From Trichodesmium sp002260545 (GTDB taxonomy: Bacteria; Cyanobacteriota; Cyanobacteriia; Cyanobacteriales; Microcoleaceae), in contig NZ_JBNHEQ010000158.1 of assembly GCF_050016015.1 (NCBI RefSeq), positions 31,644-95,643 of the forward strand: DNA of 64,000 nucleotides, in the 5' to 3' direction. The notes under the pieces are model-generated. The model was not told the DNA's origin. It made no database searches and saw only the letters and a program-made list of their open reading frames with translations. Made by a program: the position numbers and the translations under genes. Positions within the stretch are counted from its first letter, which is position 1. Each line of letters starts with the position of its first letter. Shown in pieces: positions 37,301 to 45,138 of the stretch.

Positions 37301-38334
37301 TTAACGTAAACTTTCAAAAAGCCATTCAAGCTGGTATTGATGGCAAAGTAGTAATTACAGGTGCAGGTTTGCAACCAGACGTTGGTGGTAACGTAGAAGT
37401 ATCCCAAGGTAAGGTATTTTTAAATGAAGCAGCAGGTTTAGCTAGTGAGTTTGCTGCTACTGGAGAAAATCAAACAGATGGAGCAAGCTTTGGCTTGGGA
37501 GAATTTGAGATCGGTCTGAATAATTTCCAAGTAACTTTAACAGATAGCCTACAAATGATTAGTCCAGGACTAGCGAATTTTCAAGCTATAGGTGATTTAA
37601 AAATAAATGGCACCCTTAGCGATATTCGTCCCAGTGGTACAATTAACTTAGAAGCAGGTACAATTAATTTATTTAGTACAGATTTACGTTTAGATCGCAA
37701 CTATAACAATACAGCTAAATTCATACCAGATAACGGACTTGACCCCATTTTAGATATACAGTTATTAGCATCAGCTTTTGAAACTAGTGGCTCATCAGCA
37801 CCAAGAAATGCGTCGGCATTTTCGGCTGAAACAATAGATGCTCCATCACCCGGAACATTGAATAGTAGCCGAAAAGTCGAGATTATGGCAACAGCAAAAG
37901 GACCCCTGTCAGAATTAGAAGATAACCTAGAGTTGACCAGTTCTCCGGAACGCTCGGAAACACAAATAGTTAGTTTGTTAGGAGGTAATATTGTTGATAC
38001 TCTTAGTGCGGGCAGAAATTTAGCATTAGCAAATGTAGCAAGTGTTGCTCTATTTAGTAACATCCAACAAGATATTATTGAAGCCACGGGATTAAGTGAA
38101 TTTCGGATCTTTCCTGCGACTATTCCTAAAAGTGGCTCGCAACGTGCTTCTAGTTTGGGTTGGGGTTTAGAAGTTGGTATTGACGTAACTGATAAATTTG
38201 GAGTATCCGCGACTATACTTGATGCAACAGAGTTGTCTTTGGATTATGAAATTAATGATAAAGTGCGCCTCCGTGGAGGTAGTAATTTTGATGATAATGC
38301 TGTGTTGTCAATTCAGTATGAAACTAGATTCTGA
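31354..38334 (+). CDS. Giant TamB/Tic236-like translocation and assembly protein
   Basis: A 2326-residue protein with an N-terminal anchor (IIIISGLGLVTVSVAGGIAVSW, about residues 23-45), a very long periplasmic beta-taco-like region, and the C-terminal TamB (DUF490) domain: GTINLEAGTINLFSTDLRLD, LLGGNIVDTLS and, at the end, GWGLEVGIDVTDKFGVSATI. From about residue 700 to 1250 there are repeats of roughly 130 residues with GGTINA-GRLNQGNFQAS-type motifs. Related proteins bridge inner and outer membranes for OMP insertion or lipid transfer; Tic236 is the chloroplast relative. Oddities: residues about 480-509 and about 1370-1385 appear to be translated repeat DNA. A perfect hairpin sits just upstream. 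No BamA-like gene is adjacent. Confidence 0.92.
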   Translation: MTSTPENPNDQTDLSTPRKWRRIIIISGLGLVTVSVAGGIAVSWWVKEGLAPMVSDSLTRLMQRPVQVGELRKFGLGYIEFGPSSLPATSTDSISASTEVVKVTFPLGPILFKTVKLDITFGESQAIVQQEANGSFAIPQLAQLPPPPLDIDIEKLSFPKLNVTIEPSAKGKSATPILLDLSKSEVLAEDEEERWLINLNGKVLNGGNFKVNAHANLKTSVIDADVVAKKLQLPIFAPLALAIENIPDIYVESGELDANLRAQVKISENIADILQDARGKVSLQRLKANTDILSNSVNLNTVANIAWPKVNVENLNANYGNIGLKVRGAAETARDLDLENIKLDLQAEVLPVTFDTLFNTATREINLLSNNTTSAETRKQLQQIRSQIQEFRPLVEGEVKTDVNLSGSLLKPVVSGKIESTEITRVDRLRFKDIATKFTISPELNQDFQLVDVTAGFSDLQINPVVGGKISGKGVVILEEGVRSQESEEVKSQDVGTLHATSLHLYSASTQNQEQETKFNPIVDLDLRVQNLPVEAIAQQYGFTSPLPIGDFSTDVKIAGPLETIKGQIQWQLPKAVYPLSGAVDIINSQANIKNTIVRIGGGTVNINGNANLENWQINATANQINLDNLEPLQPLGLPSGLEGLVNGKANFSGLTSKFSINSINGNASGLANIAGGQINLNGEVNNGNWQGKGTATQLSLSSLERIARNSDILISPNPILSGQTDGRINGEGTVSGNLNNLSLAGVTGNFDGNVNLANGIINASGKVNNGGFQALVNTEELPINPLLDLGLSAVNSGIITDQQQLNLIKTNIPRVKSLNGLLNGKVNLSGNLTNLDPEFLKENLTGDLTGNLKIEAGTINATGNLNRGNFQTTVNTNQIALTAVEKLFAQTGIVSLRSNILPRNTDGKVQGGATVSGNINNLTPEGITINGDGKVIIAGGTINAEGRLNQGNFQASVNSSKLAVNPLLDLGESILTSGLIPVEPNQIQTIQTQIPTVKSLNSQVNFNANLSGSLTNLSPEAITANTKSKIFIDGNEIDIDGRLNRGNFFADVETDKIGLRRLEQTIRKTGLVAIPPSATLPPGIEGELFGNLSIFANLNNLNPKAIAADGSGKLIIGNNTINATGKLDKGNFEGVAIADPIPLSFVKKIAKEIGVVSPEILSSLDTINGNILGNAKVAGNLDNLNPEAIAAEAEGKLIFAEGGAVNINGELVGQKWQAVVVGDEIPLEQFSAAIEKQEEAKPAVAAIRQAQQLLGQAENLPVIGGLFNSKIDLSGSLANLTPEAIQAQAKLTLSELPIIQKSFNGLFSWNQKQIEIEKVTIPPEVSADGIVGVDFPAQKPPAISGININVNLSDFNLASLPIDKLTEDLSRRGLVSKPSEELLTGRVNFDGKIIGESIADLNLVGDVALRNLAVNAVDFDSELSGTLNAGITQGVNVKIAGNNDRLELVLDETYFPTAFLVKRDQAKLAGVTEGENFLVTLEKFPLGLLGIAPAEQFGIGAVSGETSAKIALSNLRTFDINSIKADGNLEVAKPSIGYIDAESFTAKINYGEGKANLNDGTLLLGESRYVLQAMVDINSPTNPKFAATLNIEKGEAQDILTALQWFDLEDIGRGIATPNYASAADVQTSAAGFPENTSVIMQLRRFAEIQALLKQQQESEQPNSPIPIPPLADLDVTFSGEVMAEGSLQSGIDGKFDIKGSGWNWGIYKIDNFLVQGKYENDILTVKPLEVKAGEAFLAFNGDLSLENQTGKLQLKNVDLAEIQKFAQSYVPPNINITGKLNLETELGGNYQDPRAIGDINIIDGTLNEKPIENAKTDFSYRAGRLRFGGGLSIIGDPILYRGDVPIELPFATVSAGSDIINVSVNVKDDAFQIVNILTDQVTVDSGKGDVLLKLKGTLQQPQAEGYAKFVDVSITAAAFPEALTDLGGTVLFNGDRVKVEQIKGNISDGVVEVVGALPLLEPFSSEDPDINNPLTITLNKLNVNFQKAIQAGIDGKVVITGAGLQPDVGGNVEVSQGKVFLNEAAGLASEFAATGENQTDGASFGLGEFEIGLNNFQVTLTDSLQMISPGLANFQAIGDLKINGTLSDIRPSGTINLEAGTINLFSTDLRLDRNYNNTAKFIPDNGLDPILDIQLLASAFETSGSSAPRNASAFSAETIDAPSPGTLNSSRKVEIMATAKGPLSELEDNLELTSSPERSETQIVSLLGGNIVDTLSAGRNLALANVASVALFSNIQQDIIEATGLSEFRIFPATIPKSGSQRASSLGWGLEVGIDVTDKFGVSATILDATELSLDYEINDKVRLRGGSNFDDNAVLSIQYETRF
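32791..32880. repeat. Repeat insertion in frame inside the TamB-like gene
   Basis: GGAGTCA heptamers (about 32794-32812) are followed by the perfect 28-bp palindrome GTAGGGACGTTGCA plus complement at 32836-32863. It is translated as GVRSQESEEVKSQDVGTLHA and then TSLHLYSAS, unlike the flanking beta-repeat sequence. The reading frame stays open through it. Confidence 0.8.
35465..35497. repeat. GTAGGGGCTTGGTCTCC hairpin inside the TamB-like gene
   Basis: GGGCTTGG and CCAAGCCC form an 8-bp stem around TCT. It resembles the 19-bp hairpin array at the window end (GTTTGGTCTCCAAAC). It encodes SRRGLVSKPSEE in frame. Confidence 0.6.
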
Positions 38335-38387
38335 ATTTCTTAATTAGGGAAGAAGGAAGAAGGGAAAAGGAGTAAATTTAGACTACA

Positions 38388-38452
38388 TAGAAACCGGGTT
38401 GATTTAGGAAATTTCGTGGTTTAAATAATCAGGGCAATAAACCCGGTTTCTA
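38388..38452. repeat. AGAAACCGGGTT inverted repeat
   Basis: TAGAAACCGGGTT and AAACCCGGTTTCTA, 38 bases apart, downstream of the TamB-like gene. It may act as a terminator in RNA but lacks a T-tract. Confidence 0.6.
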
Positions 38453-38551
38453 TACTTTGAGAACATCCTTACATTCTTTTCGGGAAATGTTTATTGACTA
38501 ACTGCAAGGATGTCGGTAAAATATTCGTCAGCGTTTTAGTAAGACAAAATT

Positions 38552-39658
38552 ATGAACACAAAATTGACTCATTCTATGCTTCCACAAGCAAATCACGATG
38601 AGTTAGCAAGACAAAACTTTGTCAGAAGTTTAAGAAACTATCTGTCTAGCAAAATGCGACATGACTTAAAGTTGGTTTACGAAGAGACTGTCAAACCCCA
38701 ATTTGAAAAAGAAAATCAACGTTCCCCTAAAAATCGTTATGAAATTCGGCAGGGGATGCAGCAACAACAATACTATAAGTGGTACAGTAGCTGCAAACGT
38801 ACTACCCAAGAAATGATGTGGGAATCAGCAGTTACTACAGTCGAACGTCAATTACCAGAATTAGTAGAACGAGCAAAGGATGAAGCAGTACCCTTGGGAA
38901 CACTTACCCTAAACCCGGAATTAAAAATTCCTACCTATCAAACTGCTGTAGATACTCATTGTATGCCAGGAGGATATAACGGCGAATACACTCAAGATGA
39001 TATATCTGCTGGTGCTATCTATGATTTTGGAGTTCATATTGCCATGAGAAACCCTGAGTCTCTTCGCGATGTCAGAGGTCAGACAGTTATCCATAAATTC
39101 TTGAAGCAGCAATACCCAAATTTTCAGCCTACCAAAATTCTAGACATGGGTTGTACAGTAGGTGCTAACACTTTGCCTTATGTAGATGCTTACCCAAATG
39201 CTGAAGTTTATGGTATCGATCTAGCTCCTGCTATATTACGCTATGGTCATGCACGAGCAGAATCTTTAGGAAAACGAGTGCATTTTAGCCAACAGAATGC
39301 CGAGAAGACTAACTTCCCAGATGAATCATTTGATTTGGTAGTAAGTCATATTTTCCTACATGAAATACCTGTGCCAGCAATTAGAAATGTTTTCCGCGAA
39401 AGTTATCGTTTGTTAGCTCCAGGTGGAATAATGATACATCAAGATGCGCGTTTATATCGTCATCTAGATTTATATACTGCCTTCCTCTACGATGAAGAAA
39501 CAACTAATAATAATGAACCATTCTGGAGTGCGATGCGAGATTTAGATTTAGTAGCTGTCGCACGAGAAGCAGGTTTTTCCAGAGATAGTCTCATTGAAAC
39601 ACTGCTCGAACAAAATAATGGCAGACAGTCATTCATTATTGTTGGTACTAATATTTGA
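38552..39658 (+). CDS. Class I SAM-dependent methyltransferase
   Basis: A 368-residue protein. The C-terminal half is a Rossmann methyltransferase: motif I KILDMGCTVGANTLPYVDAY (about residues 198-217), AEVYGIDLAPAILRYG, NFPDESFDLVVSHIFLHEIP (motif post-II/III) and YRLLAPGGIMIHQD. The N-terminal about 150 residues form an extra helical domain (WESAVTTVERQLPELVERA). Substrate unknown; such MTs are common in secondary metabolism. It precedes the coiled-coil gene and four FAD monooxygenases on the same strand, so it may belong to the same pathway, which is inference. Confidence 0.88.
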   Translation: MNTKLTHSMLPQANHDELARQNFVRSLRNYLSSKMRHDLKLVYEETVKPQFEKENQRSPKNRYEIRQGMQQQQYYKWYSSCKRTTQEMMWESAVTTVERQLPELVERAKDEAVPLGTLTLNPELKIPTYQTAVDTHCMPGGYNGEYTQDDISAGAIYDFGVHIAMRNPESLRDVRGQTVIHKFLKQQYPNFQPTKILDMGCTVGANTLPYVDAYPNAEVYGIDLAPAILRYGHARAESLGKRVHFSQQNAEKTNFPDESFDLVVSHIFLHEIPVPAIRNVFRESYRLLAPGGIMIHQDARLYRHLDLYTAFLYDEETTNNNEPFWSAMRDLDLVAVAREAGFSRDSLIETLLEQNNGRQSFIIVGTNI

Positions 39659-39694
39659 GAATTGATAATTATTAACTTTTGTATTTAAATTATA

Positions 39695-39861
39695 AATTCT
39701 GGTAACATTTAGAGCGAAAAGACAAACAAAAAAAAGATGATTCCTATATGAGAATTGAAAATGTAGAATTGAGAATTATTAAACTTTCTATTTCAATTCA
39801 TAATTCATAATTCTGGTAAGATTTAGAGCGAAAAGACAAACAAAAAAAAAGATGATTCCTA
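39695..39861. repeat. Tandem duplication of the 5' end of the 89-residue coiled-coil gene
   Basis: AATTCTGGTAACATTTAGAG through GATGATTCCTA at 39695-39746 recurs at 39809-39861 with two differences, including the ATG and first three codons. In the upstream copy the frame stops after four codons (ATG ATT CCT ATA TGA). Confidence 0.85.
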
Positions 39862-40121
39862 AACAAGCAAAAGGTAAACGACCAGTTTATTTAGATAACA
39901 CAGATAACGATAAATTACTGGCAATAATAATGGCATTAGCAGGAGAAGTTTCTGTATTGCGGGAACGCCTAGATACAATTGAAAAATTAGTAATAGCTAA
40001 AGGTATTATTTCCTCCGAAGACATTGAAAATTATCAGCCAGATGCACAAGTAAATGAGGAAAGGGAGCAATGGAGGGCTGAGTATATTGCTAGAATACTC
40101 CGAGTCGTGCAAAATAGTTAA
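39852..40121 (+). CDS. Small coiled-coil protein of unknown function (89 aa)
   Basis: An 89-residue soluble protein. I do not recognise the family with confidence. Residues 22-50 (KLLAIIMALAGEVSVLRERL, DTIEKLV) predict an amphipathic coiled coil, and the C-terminus EEREQWRAEYIARILRVVQN looks helical. It ends 13 bases before the first monooxygenase ATG, so the two are probably co-transcribed. Its 5' end is duplicated upstream. Confidence 0.6.
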   Translation: MIPKQAKGKRPVYLDNTDNDKLLAIIMALAGEVSVLRERLDTIEKLVIAKGIISSEDIENYQPDAQVNEEREQWRAEYIARILRVVQNS

Positions 40122-40134
40122 TTGGTGTAAGACA

Positions 40135-41262
40135 ATGAAAAAAACAGCTGAAAAAGTTACCATTATTGGTGCCGGCCCTGGTGGTCTAGCAACAGCGATC
40201 GCTCTGAGAAAACAAGGTATTGATGCCCATGTCTATGAGAAAGCCAGAGATTTGCGTCCAGTCGGAGCAGGTTTAGGTTTAATGCCCAATGGTCTAAGAT
40301 GCCTGGATGCTATTCAACCAAGCATATTGAATACTCTAAAAAATTCAGGTTGTCAACTCCAGAAAACTACCTTGAAAACAATCAGTGGAGAAACAATTAG
40401 AACTAACGAAAGTACCACGATGGCTAAATACGGACAACCAACAGTAACTATTTGGTGGTGGCGGTTGCAACAGATTCTGGCATCATTTCTTCCACCAGAT
40501 GTTATTCATCTGAATCATCGTTGCATTGACTTTGAACAAAATGAAAACAATGTTGTTACCTACTTTGAAAATGGAAAAACTGCCCAAGCCGATCTACTCA
40601 TTGGAGCAGATGGTGCAAATTCTGTAGTCAGACAAAAATTGATTGGTGATGGGGAACCTCAATATCTTGGTAGTATGTCTTGGCGTGCTGTTCTTGACTA
40701 TAAAGAGGAGCTACTGCCACCTGATGAAGCCATTATAATGAAGGGAGAAAAAAGTCTATTTTTTATCTTCAATTTAGGGGAGGGAAATATGAACTGGATT
40801 GCTCAGAAGGTATTGTCAGAAGCATCTTTTTCCTCTACTCCTGCTGAAACAAAGTCTCGTGTTTTCAAAGAATATGCTAATTGGAACGAATTAGTACAGA
40901 AAGTGATCGAAGTAACCAATGCTGAACGCATCTTAGAAACTCCGATCTGCCAGAGGCTACCATTAAAGCAATGGAGTTATGGTAGGGTGACTCTATTGGG
41001 AGATGCTGCTCATCTGATGCCACCATCATCAGGGCAAGGTACTAATACCACTTTTGAAGATGCTTATGAACTTGCTGAGTGTCTGGGCAATTGTCCAGAC
41101 CTAGAAACTGCTCTCAGTACCTACGACAAACGTCGCATTCAGCGCACAGCGATTATTCAAACCCGTAGTGCTAAAGAAGAAGAGTTTCAAAATTGGCTGT
41201 ATGATTACGATCCAAAATCAGAGTCCCGTCTAAAACCTTGGCAAGAAACAGTTACAGTATAA
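40135..41262 (+). CDS. FAD-dependent monooxygenase, tandem copy 1
   Basis: A 375-residue class A flavoprotein hydroxylase-like protein (UbiH/NahG/zeaxanthin-epoxidase fold). FAD motifs: GAGPGGLATAIALRKQGIDA (about residues 12-31), then HVYEKA; LLIGADGANSVVR; and the ribityl-binding RVTLLGDAAHLMPPSSGQGT. The C-terminal tail is DYDPKSESRLKPW. I chose the ATG at 40135; upstream codons overlap the previous gene. It differs from copies 2 and 3 in having MPPSSGQGTN rather than MxPxxGQGAN and in lacking their QQTNQQSQQ linker. Substrate unknown. Confidence 0.9.
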   Translation: MKKTAEKVTIIGAGPGGLATAIALRKQGIDAHVYEKARDLRPVGAGLGLMPNGLRCLDAIQPSILNTLKNSGCQLQKTTLKTISGETIRTNESTTMAKYGQPTVTIWWWRLQQILASFLPPDVIHLNHRCIDFEQNENNVVTYFENGKTAQADLLIGADGANSVVRQKLIGDGEPQYLGSMSWRAVLDYKEELLPPDEAIIMKGEKSLFFIFNLGEGNMNWIAQKVLSEASFSSTPAETKSRVFKEYANWNELVQKVIEVTNAERILETPICQRLPLKQWSYGRVTLLGDAAHLMPPSSGQGTNTTFEDAYELAECLGNCPDLETALSTYDKRRIQRTAIIQTRSAKEEEFQNWLYDYDPKSESRLKPWQETVTV

Positions 41263-41293
41263 TCATAAATACAAAAAAAAGGAAACAAGCAAA

Positions 41294-42496
41294 ATGAGAG
41301 AAACTTCTAAACCTGTTGTGGAGAAAGTTGCCATTATTGGTGCGGGTCCTGGTGGTCTAGCAACAGCGATCGCTCTGAGAAAACAAGGTATTGATGCCCA
41401 TGTTTATGAAAAGGCGAGGGAATTTCGTCCAGTGGGAGGTGGTCTAGGTTTGCAGTCTAATGGTTTGAGATGTCTGGATGCCATTGAACCAGAGATAGCT
41501 GATACACTAAAATGTTCAGGTTGTCAAGTCAAGAGAGTGACTGTGAAAACAAGCACCGGAGAAACAATTAGAACTACCGAAACTACCATGATGGCAAAAT
41601 ACGGACAACCATTTTTGACTATTTGGTGGTGGCGTTTGCAACAGATTTTAGCATCCGCACTGCCACCAGAAGTCATTCATCTGAATCATCGTTGTATTGG
41701 TTTTGAACAAAATGAAAACACGGTCATCACCCATTTTGAAAATGGAAAAACTGTCGCAGCAGATTTGCTCATTGGAGCTGATGGGGTAAACTCTAGAGTT
41801 AGAGAAATATTGATTGGTGATGGGGAACCTCAATATCTTGGTAGTATGTCTTGGCGTACTGTGATTAATTATAACAAGAACAACAATCTACTACCACCAA
41901 ATGAAGTCATACTTATGAGGGGAGAAAAAAGCATATTATTCCTGCTTAACTTAGGGGAGGGAAATATGTACTGGGGCGCTCGGAAGGTATTGTCAGATTC
42001 CTCTGTTTCCAGCACTGCTGCTGAGGTAAAATCTCGTGTCCTCAAAGAATTTGCTGATTGGATCGAGCCGGTGCGGAAACTGATGGAAGCAACCGATGCT
42101 GAACGGATATTAGAAGGGCCGATCTGCGACAGACTGCCATTAAAACAATGGAGTTATGGTAGGGTGACGTTATTGGGTGATGCAGCTCATCCCATGTCAC
42201 CACTGGTAGGACAAGGAGCTAATACTACTTTTGAAGATGCTTATGAACTTGCTGAGTGTTTGCGTAACTTCCCAGACCTACAAACTGTTCTTACCAACTA
42301 TGACAACCGTCGCATCCATCGTACAGCAATTATTCAAACTCGTACAGGAGAGGGTGAGAAAGGCTTAGATAAACCTACTCAGCAAACAAATCAACAGTCA
42401 CAGCAGAATTTTGATGAGTTTCGACATTGGCTGTATGATTACGATCCAAAATCAGAGTCGCGTCTGAAACCTTGGAAAGAAAAAGTCGTAATATAA
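41294..42496 (+). CDS. FAD-dependent monooxygenase, tandem copy 2
   Basis: A 400-residue paralogue of copy 1, very similar over the whole length. It shows GAGPGGLATAIALRKQGIDA, LLIGADGVNSRVR and LLGDAAHPMSPLVGQGAN. It carries a short Gln/Asn-rich linker (QQTNQQSQQNFDEF) before the common C-terminal DYDPKSESRLKPW motif. The spacer before it ends GAAACAAGCAAA then ATG, the same as before copies 3 and 4, so the duplicated unit included the leader. The first residues MRETSKPVVEKVAIIG are also shared with copies 3 and 4. Confidence 0.9.
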   Translation: MRETSKPVVEKVAIIGAGPGGLATAIALRKQGIDAHVYEKAREFRPVGGGLGLQSNGLRCLDAIEPEIADTLKCSGCQVKRVTVKTSTGETIRTTETTMMAKYGQPFLTIWWWRLQQILASALPPEVIHLNHRCIGFEQNENTVITHFENGKTVAADLLIGADGVNSRVREILIGDGEPQYLGSMSWRTVINYNKNNNLLPPNEVILMRGEKSILFLLNLGEGNMYWGARKVLSDSSVSSTAAEVKSRVLKEFADWIEPVRKLMEATDAERILEGPICDRLPLKQWSYGRVTLLGDAAHPMSPLVGQGANTTFEDAYELAECLRNFPDLQTVLTNYDNRRIHRTAIIQTRTGEGEKGLDKPTQQTNQQSQQNFDEFRHWLYDYDPKSESRLKPWKEKVVI

Positions 42497-42527
42497 CAAC
42501 AAATACTAAAAAAAAGAAACAAGCAAA

Positions 42528-43724
42528 ATGAGAGAAACGTCAAAACCTGTTGTGGAGAAAGTCGCCATTATCGGTGGAGGTATTGGTGGTTTAGCAACAG
42601 CGATCGCTCTGAGAAAACAAGGTATTGATGCCCATGTCTATGAAAAGGCGAGAGAATTTTGTCCAGTGGGAGCAGGTTTAGGTTTGCAACCTAATGGTTT
42701 AAGATGCCTAGATGCGATTAAACTTGGTATAGTAGATACACTAAAACGTTCCGGTTGTCAAGTAGAGAGAGTGACTGTAAAAACAAGTGCTGGAGAAACA
42801 ATTAGGACTAACGAAAGTACCATGATGGAAAAATATGGGCATCCACTGTTAATTATTTGGTGGTGGCGGTTGCAACAAATTCTGGCATCAGAACTACCAT
42901 CAGAAGTCATTCATCTGAATCATCGTTGTATTGGCTTTGAACAAAATGAAAACAATGTCGTTACACATTTTGACAATGGAAAAACCGCTCAAGCAGATTT
43001 ACTTATTGGAGCGGATGGGGTAAACTCCGCAGTGAGACAAACATTAATTGGTGACGGGCAACCTCGATATGTTGGTAGTATGTCTTGGCGAGCTGTTCTC
43101 GAACGCAAATATCAGCTACTGCCACCAGATGAAGTCATTTTGATGAAAGGAGAAAAAAGTATAGTTTACCTACTCAATGTTGGGGAAGGAAATATAAGTT
43201 GGCTGGCTCGAAAACTATTACCAGACTCCTCCCTTTCTTCTACTGCTGCTGAAGCAAAGTCTCGCGTTCTCCAGGAATTTGCAAATTGGATGGAACCAGT
43301 AAGAGAACTGATAGCACAGACAGTTCCTGAACGCATTTTGGAGGGGCCGATATGTGACAGACTGCCATTGAAGCAATGGAGTTATGGTAGGGTGACGTTA
43401 TTGGGAGATGCTGCTCATCCAATGACCCCAGCAGCAGGACAAGGAGCTAATACTACTTTTGAAGACGCTTATGAACTTGCTGAGTGTTTGCGTAATTTCC
43501 CAGACTTACAAACTGCTCTTGCTAACTACGACAACCGACGCATTCAGCGTACAGCAATTATTCAAACCCGTAGTGCAGAGGGTGAAAAACGCTATTATCA
43601 ACCTACTCAACAAACAAATCAACAGTCACAGCAGAATTTTGATGAGTTTCGACATTGGGTGTATGATTACGATCCAAAATCAGAGTCCCGTCTAAAACCT
43701 TGGAAAAAAACAGTTACAGTATAA
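42528..43724 (+). CDS. FAD-dependent monooxygenase, tandem copy 3
   Basis: A 398-residue paralogue closest to copy 2, including the QQTNQQSQQNFDEF linker. The dinucleotide motif is GGGIGGLATAIALRKQGIDA (PG of copies 1-2 replaced by IG), with LLIGADGVNSAVR and LLGDAAHPMTPAAGQGAN. Active-site differences among the copies lie in the middle (about residues 190-300), which suggests different substrates or expression dosage rather than identical roles. Confidence 0.9.
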   Translation: MRETSKPVVEKVAIIGGGIGGLATAIALRKQGIDAHVYEKAREFCPVGAGLGLQPNGLRCLDAIKLGIVDTLKRSGCQVERVTVKTSAGETIRTNESTMMEKYGHPLLIIWWWRLQQILASELPSEVIHLNHRCIGFEQNENNVVTHFDNGKTAQADLLIGADGVNSAVRQTLIGDGQPRYVGSMSWRAVLERKYQLLPPDEVILMKGEKSIVYLLNVGEGNISWLARKLLPDSSLSSTAAEAKSRVLQEFANWMEPVRELIAQTVPERILEGPICDRLPLKQWSYGRVTLLGDAAHPMTPAAGQGANTTFEDAYELAECLRNFPDLQTALANYDNRRIQRTAIIQTRSAEGEKRYYQPTQQTNQQSQQNFDEFRHWVYDYDPKSESRLKPWKKTVTV

Positions 43725-43756
43725 TAACAAATACCAATACGCAGGAAACAAGCAAA

Positions 43757-44929
43757 ATGATAGAAACGTCAAAACCTGTTGTCGAGAAAGTCGCCATTAT
43801 CGGTGGAGGTATTGGTGGTTTGGCAACAGCGATCGCTCTGAGAAAACAAGGCATTGATGCTCATGTCTATGAGAAAGCTAGAGAGTTGCGCCCAGTCGGT
43901 GCAGGTTTATCCATCAACCCTAATGGTTTAAAAGCACTAGAGGCGATAGAACCAACTATAGTAGAACAATTGAAACAAGCAGGTAGCATACTCAAAGTCA
44001 TAAGTTTGCGGAAAAATACTGGGGAGATAACTCAGGAAACAAAAATCACTCTAATGGAAAAATACGGACAACCTTTGTTGAGTATCCGCTGGTCTAAATT
44101 ACAGGAAATTCTGGCATCGGCACTTCCACCAGAGATAATTCACCTAAATCATCGTTGTGTTGGCTTCACTCAAAACCATAACAGTGTGACAGTAGAATTT
44201 GAGGGCAAAAAAACAGTAGAGGTAGACTTAGTGGTAGGAGCAGATGGAATTAAATCTGCTGTCAGACAAATACTAATTGGTGATGGCGAACCTCGCTATT
44301 TAGGTAGAATGTCTTGGCGTGGTCTTCTCAAGTATAGTCACGAACTGCTTGGTGCTAATGAAGTGACTACAATGATAGCCACACCCAAGACCATCTTGCT
44401 GATGGATGTGGGTGACGGATATATATTTTGGGGAGCAACAATGCTGTGTGTAGATGATTCTAGTTCAGGGAATGCTGCTGATATTAAATCTCGGCTGCTC
44501 AAAGAATTTGGTGAGTGGGCATCTCCTGTGCCTGAAATTATGGAAGCAACAGATGCAGAAATCATTGTAGAAGGACCGATATGGGATAGAGAACCATTGT
44601 CCAGTTGGACCAAGGGGAGAGTTACGCTTTTAGGAGATGCTGCTCATCCCATGAGTCCATCTATTGGACAGGGAGCAAGTACGGCTTTTGAAGATGGCTA
44701 CGAACTCTCCGAGTACCTGGCAAAAGCTCCTAACCTTGAAGCAGCATTAGCTCTCTATGATAAACATCGCATAGAACGCACACATATTATTCAAGCTCGT
44801 AGTGCTTTTACGGGGAGGCGATCGTATGAACCTGACAGCGAAAAATATCTTCAGGAGATATTCAGAAGTAATGAGGAGTTTGAAGACTGGCTTCATAAAT
44901 ACGATCCAGTAGTGGACTGTTTCAACTAA
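43757..44929 (+). CDS. FAD-dependent monooxygenase, tandem copy 4 (divergent)
   Basis: A 390-residue paralogue, the most diverged: it shares MxETSKPVVEKVAIIGGGIG with copies 2-3 but then differs at many positions (SINPNGLKALEAIEPTIVEQ, WSKLQEIL instead of WWRLQQIL). FAD motifs are intact (DLVVGADGIKSAVR, LLGDAAHPMSPSIGQGAS). The tail has no QQTNQQ linker and no KSESRLKPW ending. The ATG at 43757 follows AAACAAGCAAA. It is followed by a palindromic repeat and then the broken hydrolase gene. Confidence 0.9.
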   Translation: MIETSKPVVEKVAIIGGGIGGLATAIALRKQGIDAHVYEKARELRPVGAGLSINPNGLKALEAIEPTIVEQLKQAGSILKVISLRKNTGEITQETKITLMEKYGQPLLSIRWSKLQEILASALPPEIIHLNHRCVGFTQNHNSVTVEFEGKKTVEVDLVVGADGIKSAVRQILIGDGEPRYLGRMSWRGLLKYSHELLGANEVTTMIATPKTILLMDVGDGYIFWGATMLCVDDSSSGNAADIKSRLLKEFGEWASPVPEIMEATDAEIIVEGPIWDREPLSSWTKGRVTLLGDAAHPMSPSIGQGASTAFEDGYELSEYLAKAPNLEAALALYDKHRIERTHIIQARSAFTGRRSYEPDSEKYLQEIFRSNEEFEDWLHKYDPVVDCFN

Positions 44930-44949
44930 AATAGTGCATTAGGGAGTAG

Positions 44950-44977
44950 GTAGGGACGTTGCATGCAACGTCCGTAC
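44950..44977. repeat. 28-bp palindrome, one mismatched pair
   Basis: GTAGGGACGTTGCA followed by TGCAACGTCCGTAC. The outer arms combine the GTAGGGA and GTACGGA types, so it looks like a hybrid of the two sequence variants. Confidence 0.9.
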
Positions 44978-45138
44978 GGTCGGAGGGGAGAAAGATAGTT
45001 GTTGGGTTTCATTCCTCAACCCAACCTACATCTATTGCACCATTTAAGATGAAACAGTCTCGTATAGTGTGTTAACAATAGCGTAACGCACGATGAGAAA
45101 TTTTCATAAATAGTAGAAAAACATTGAACAATTGTAAC

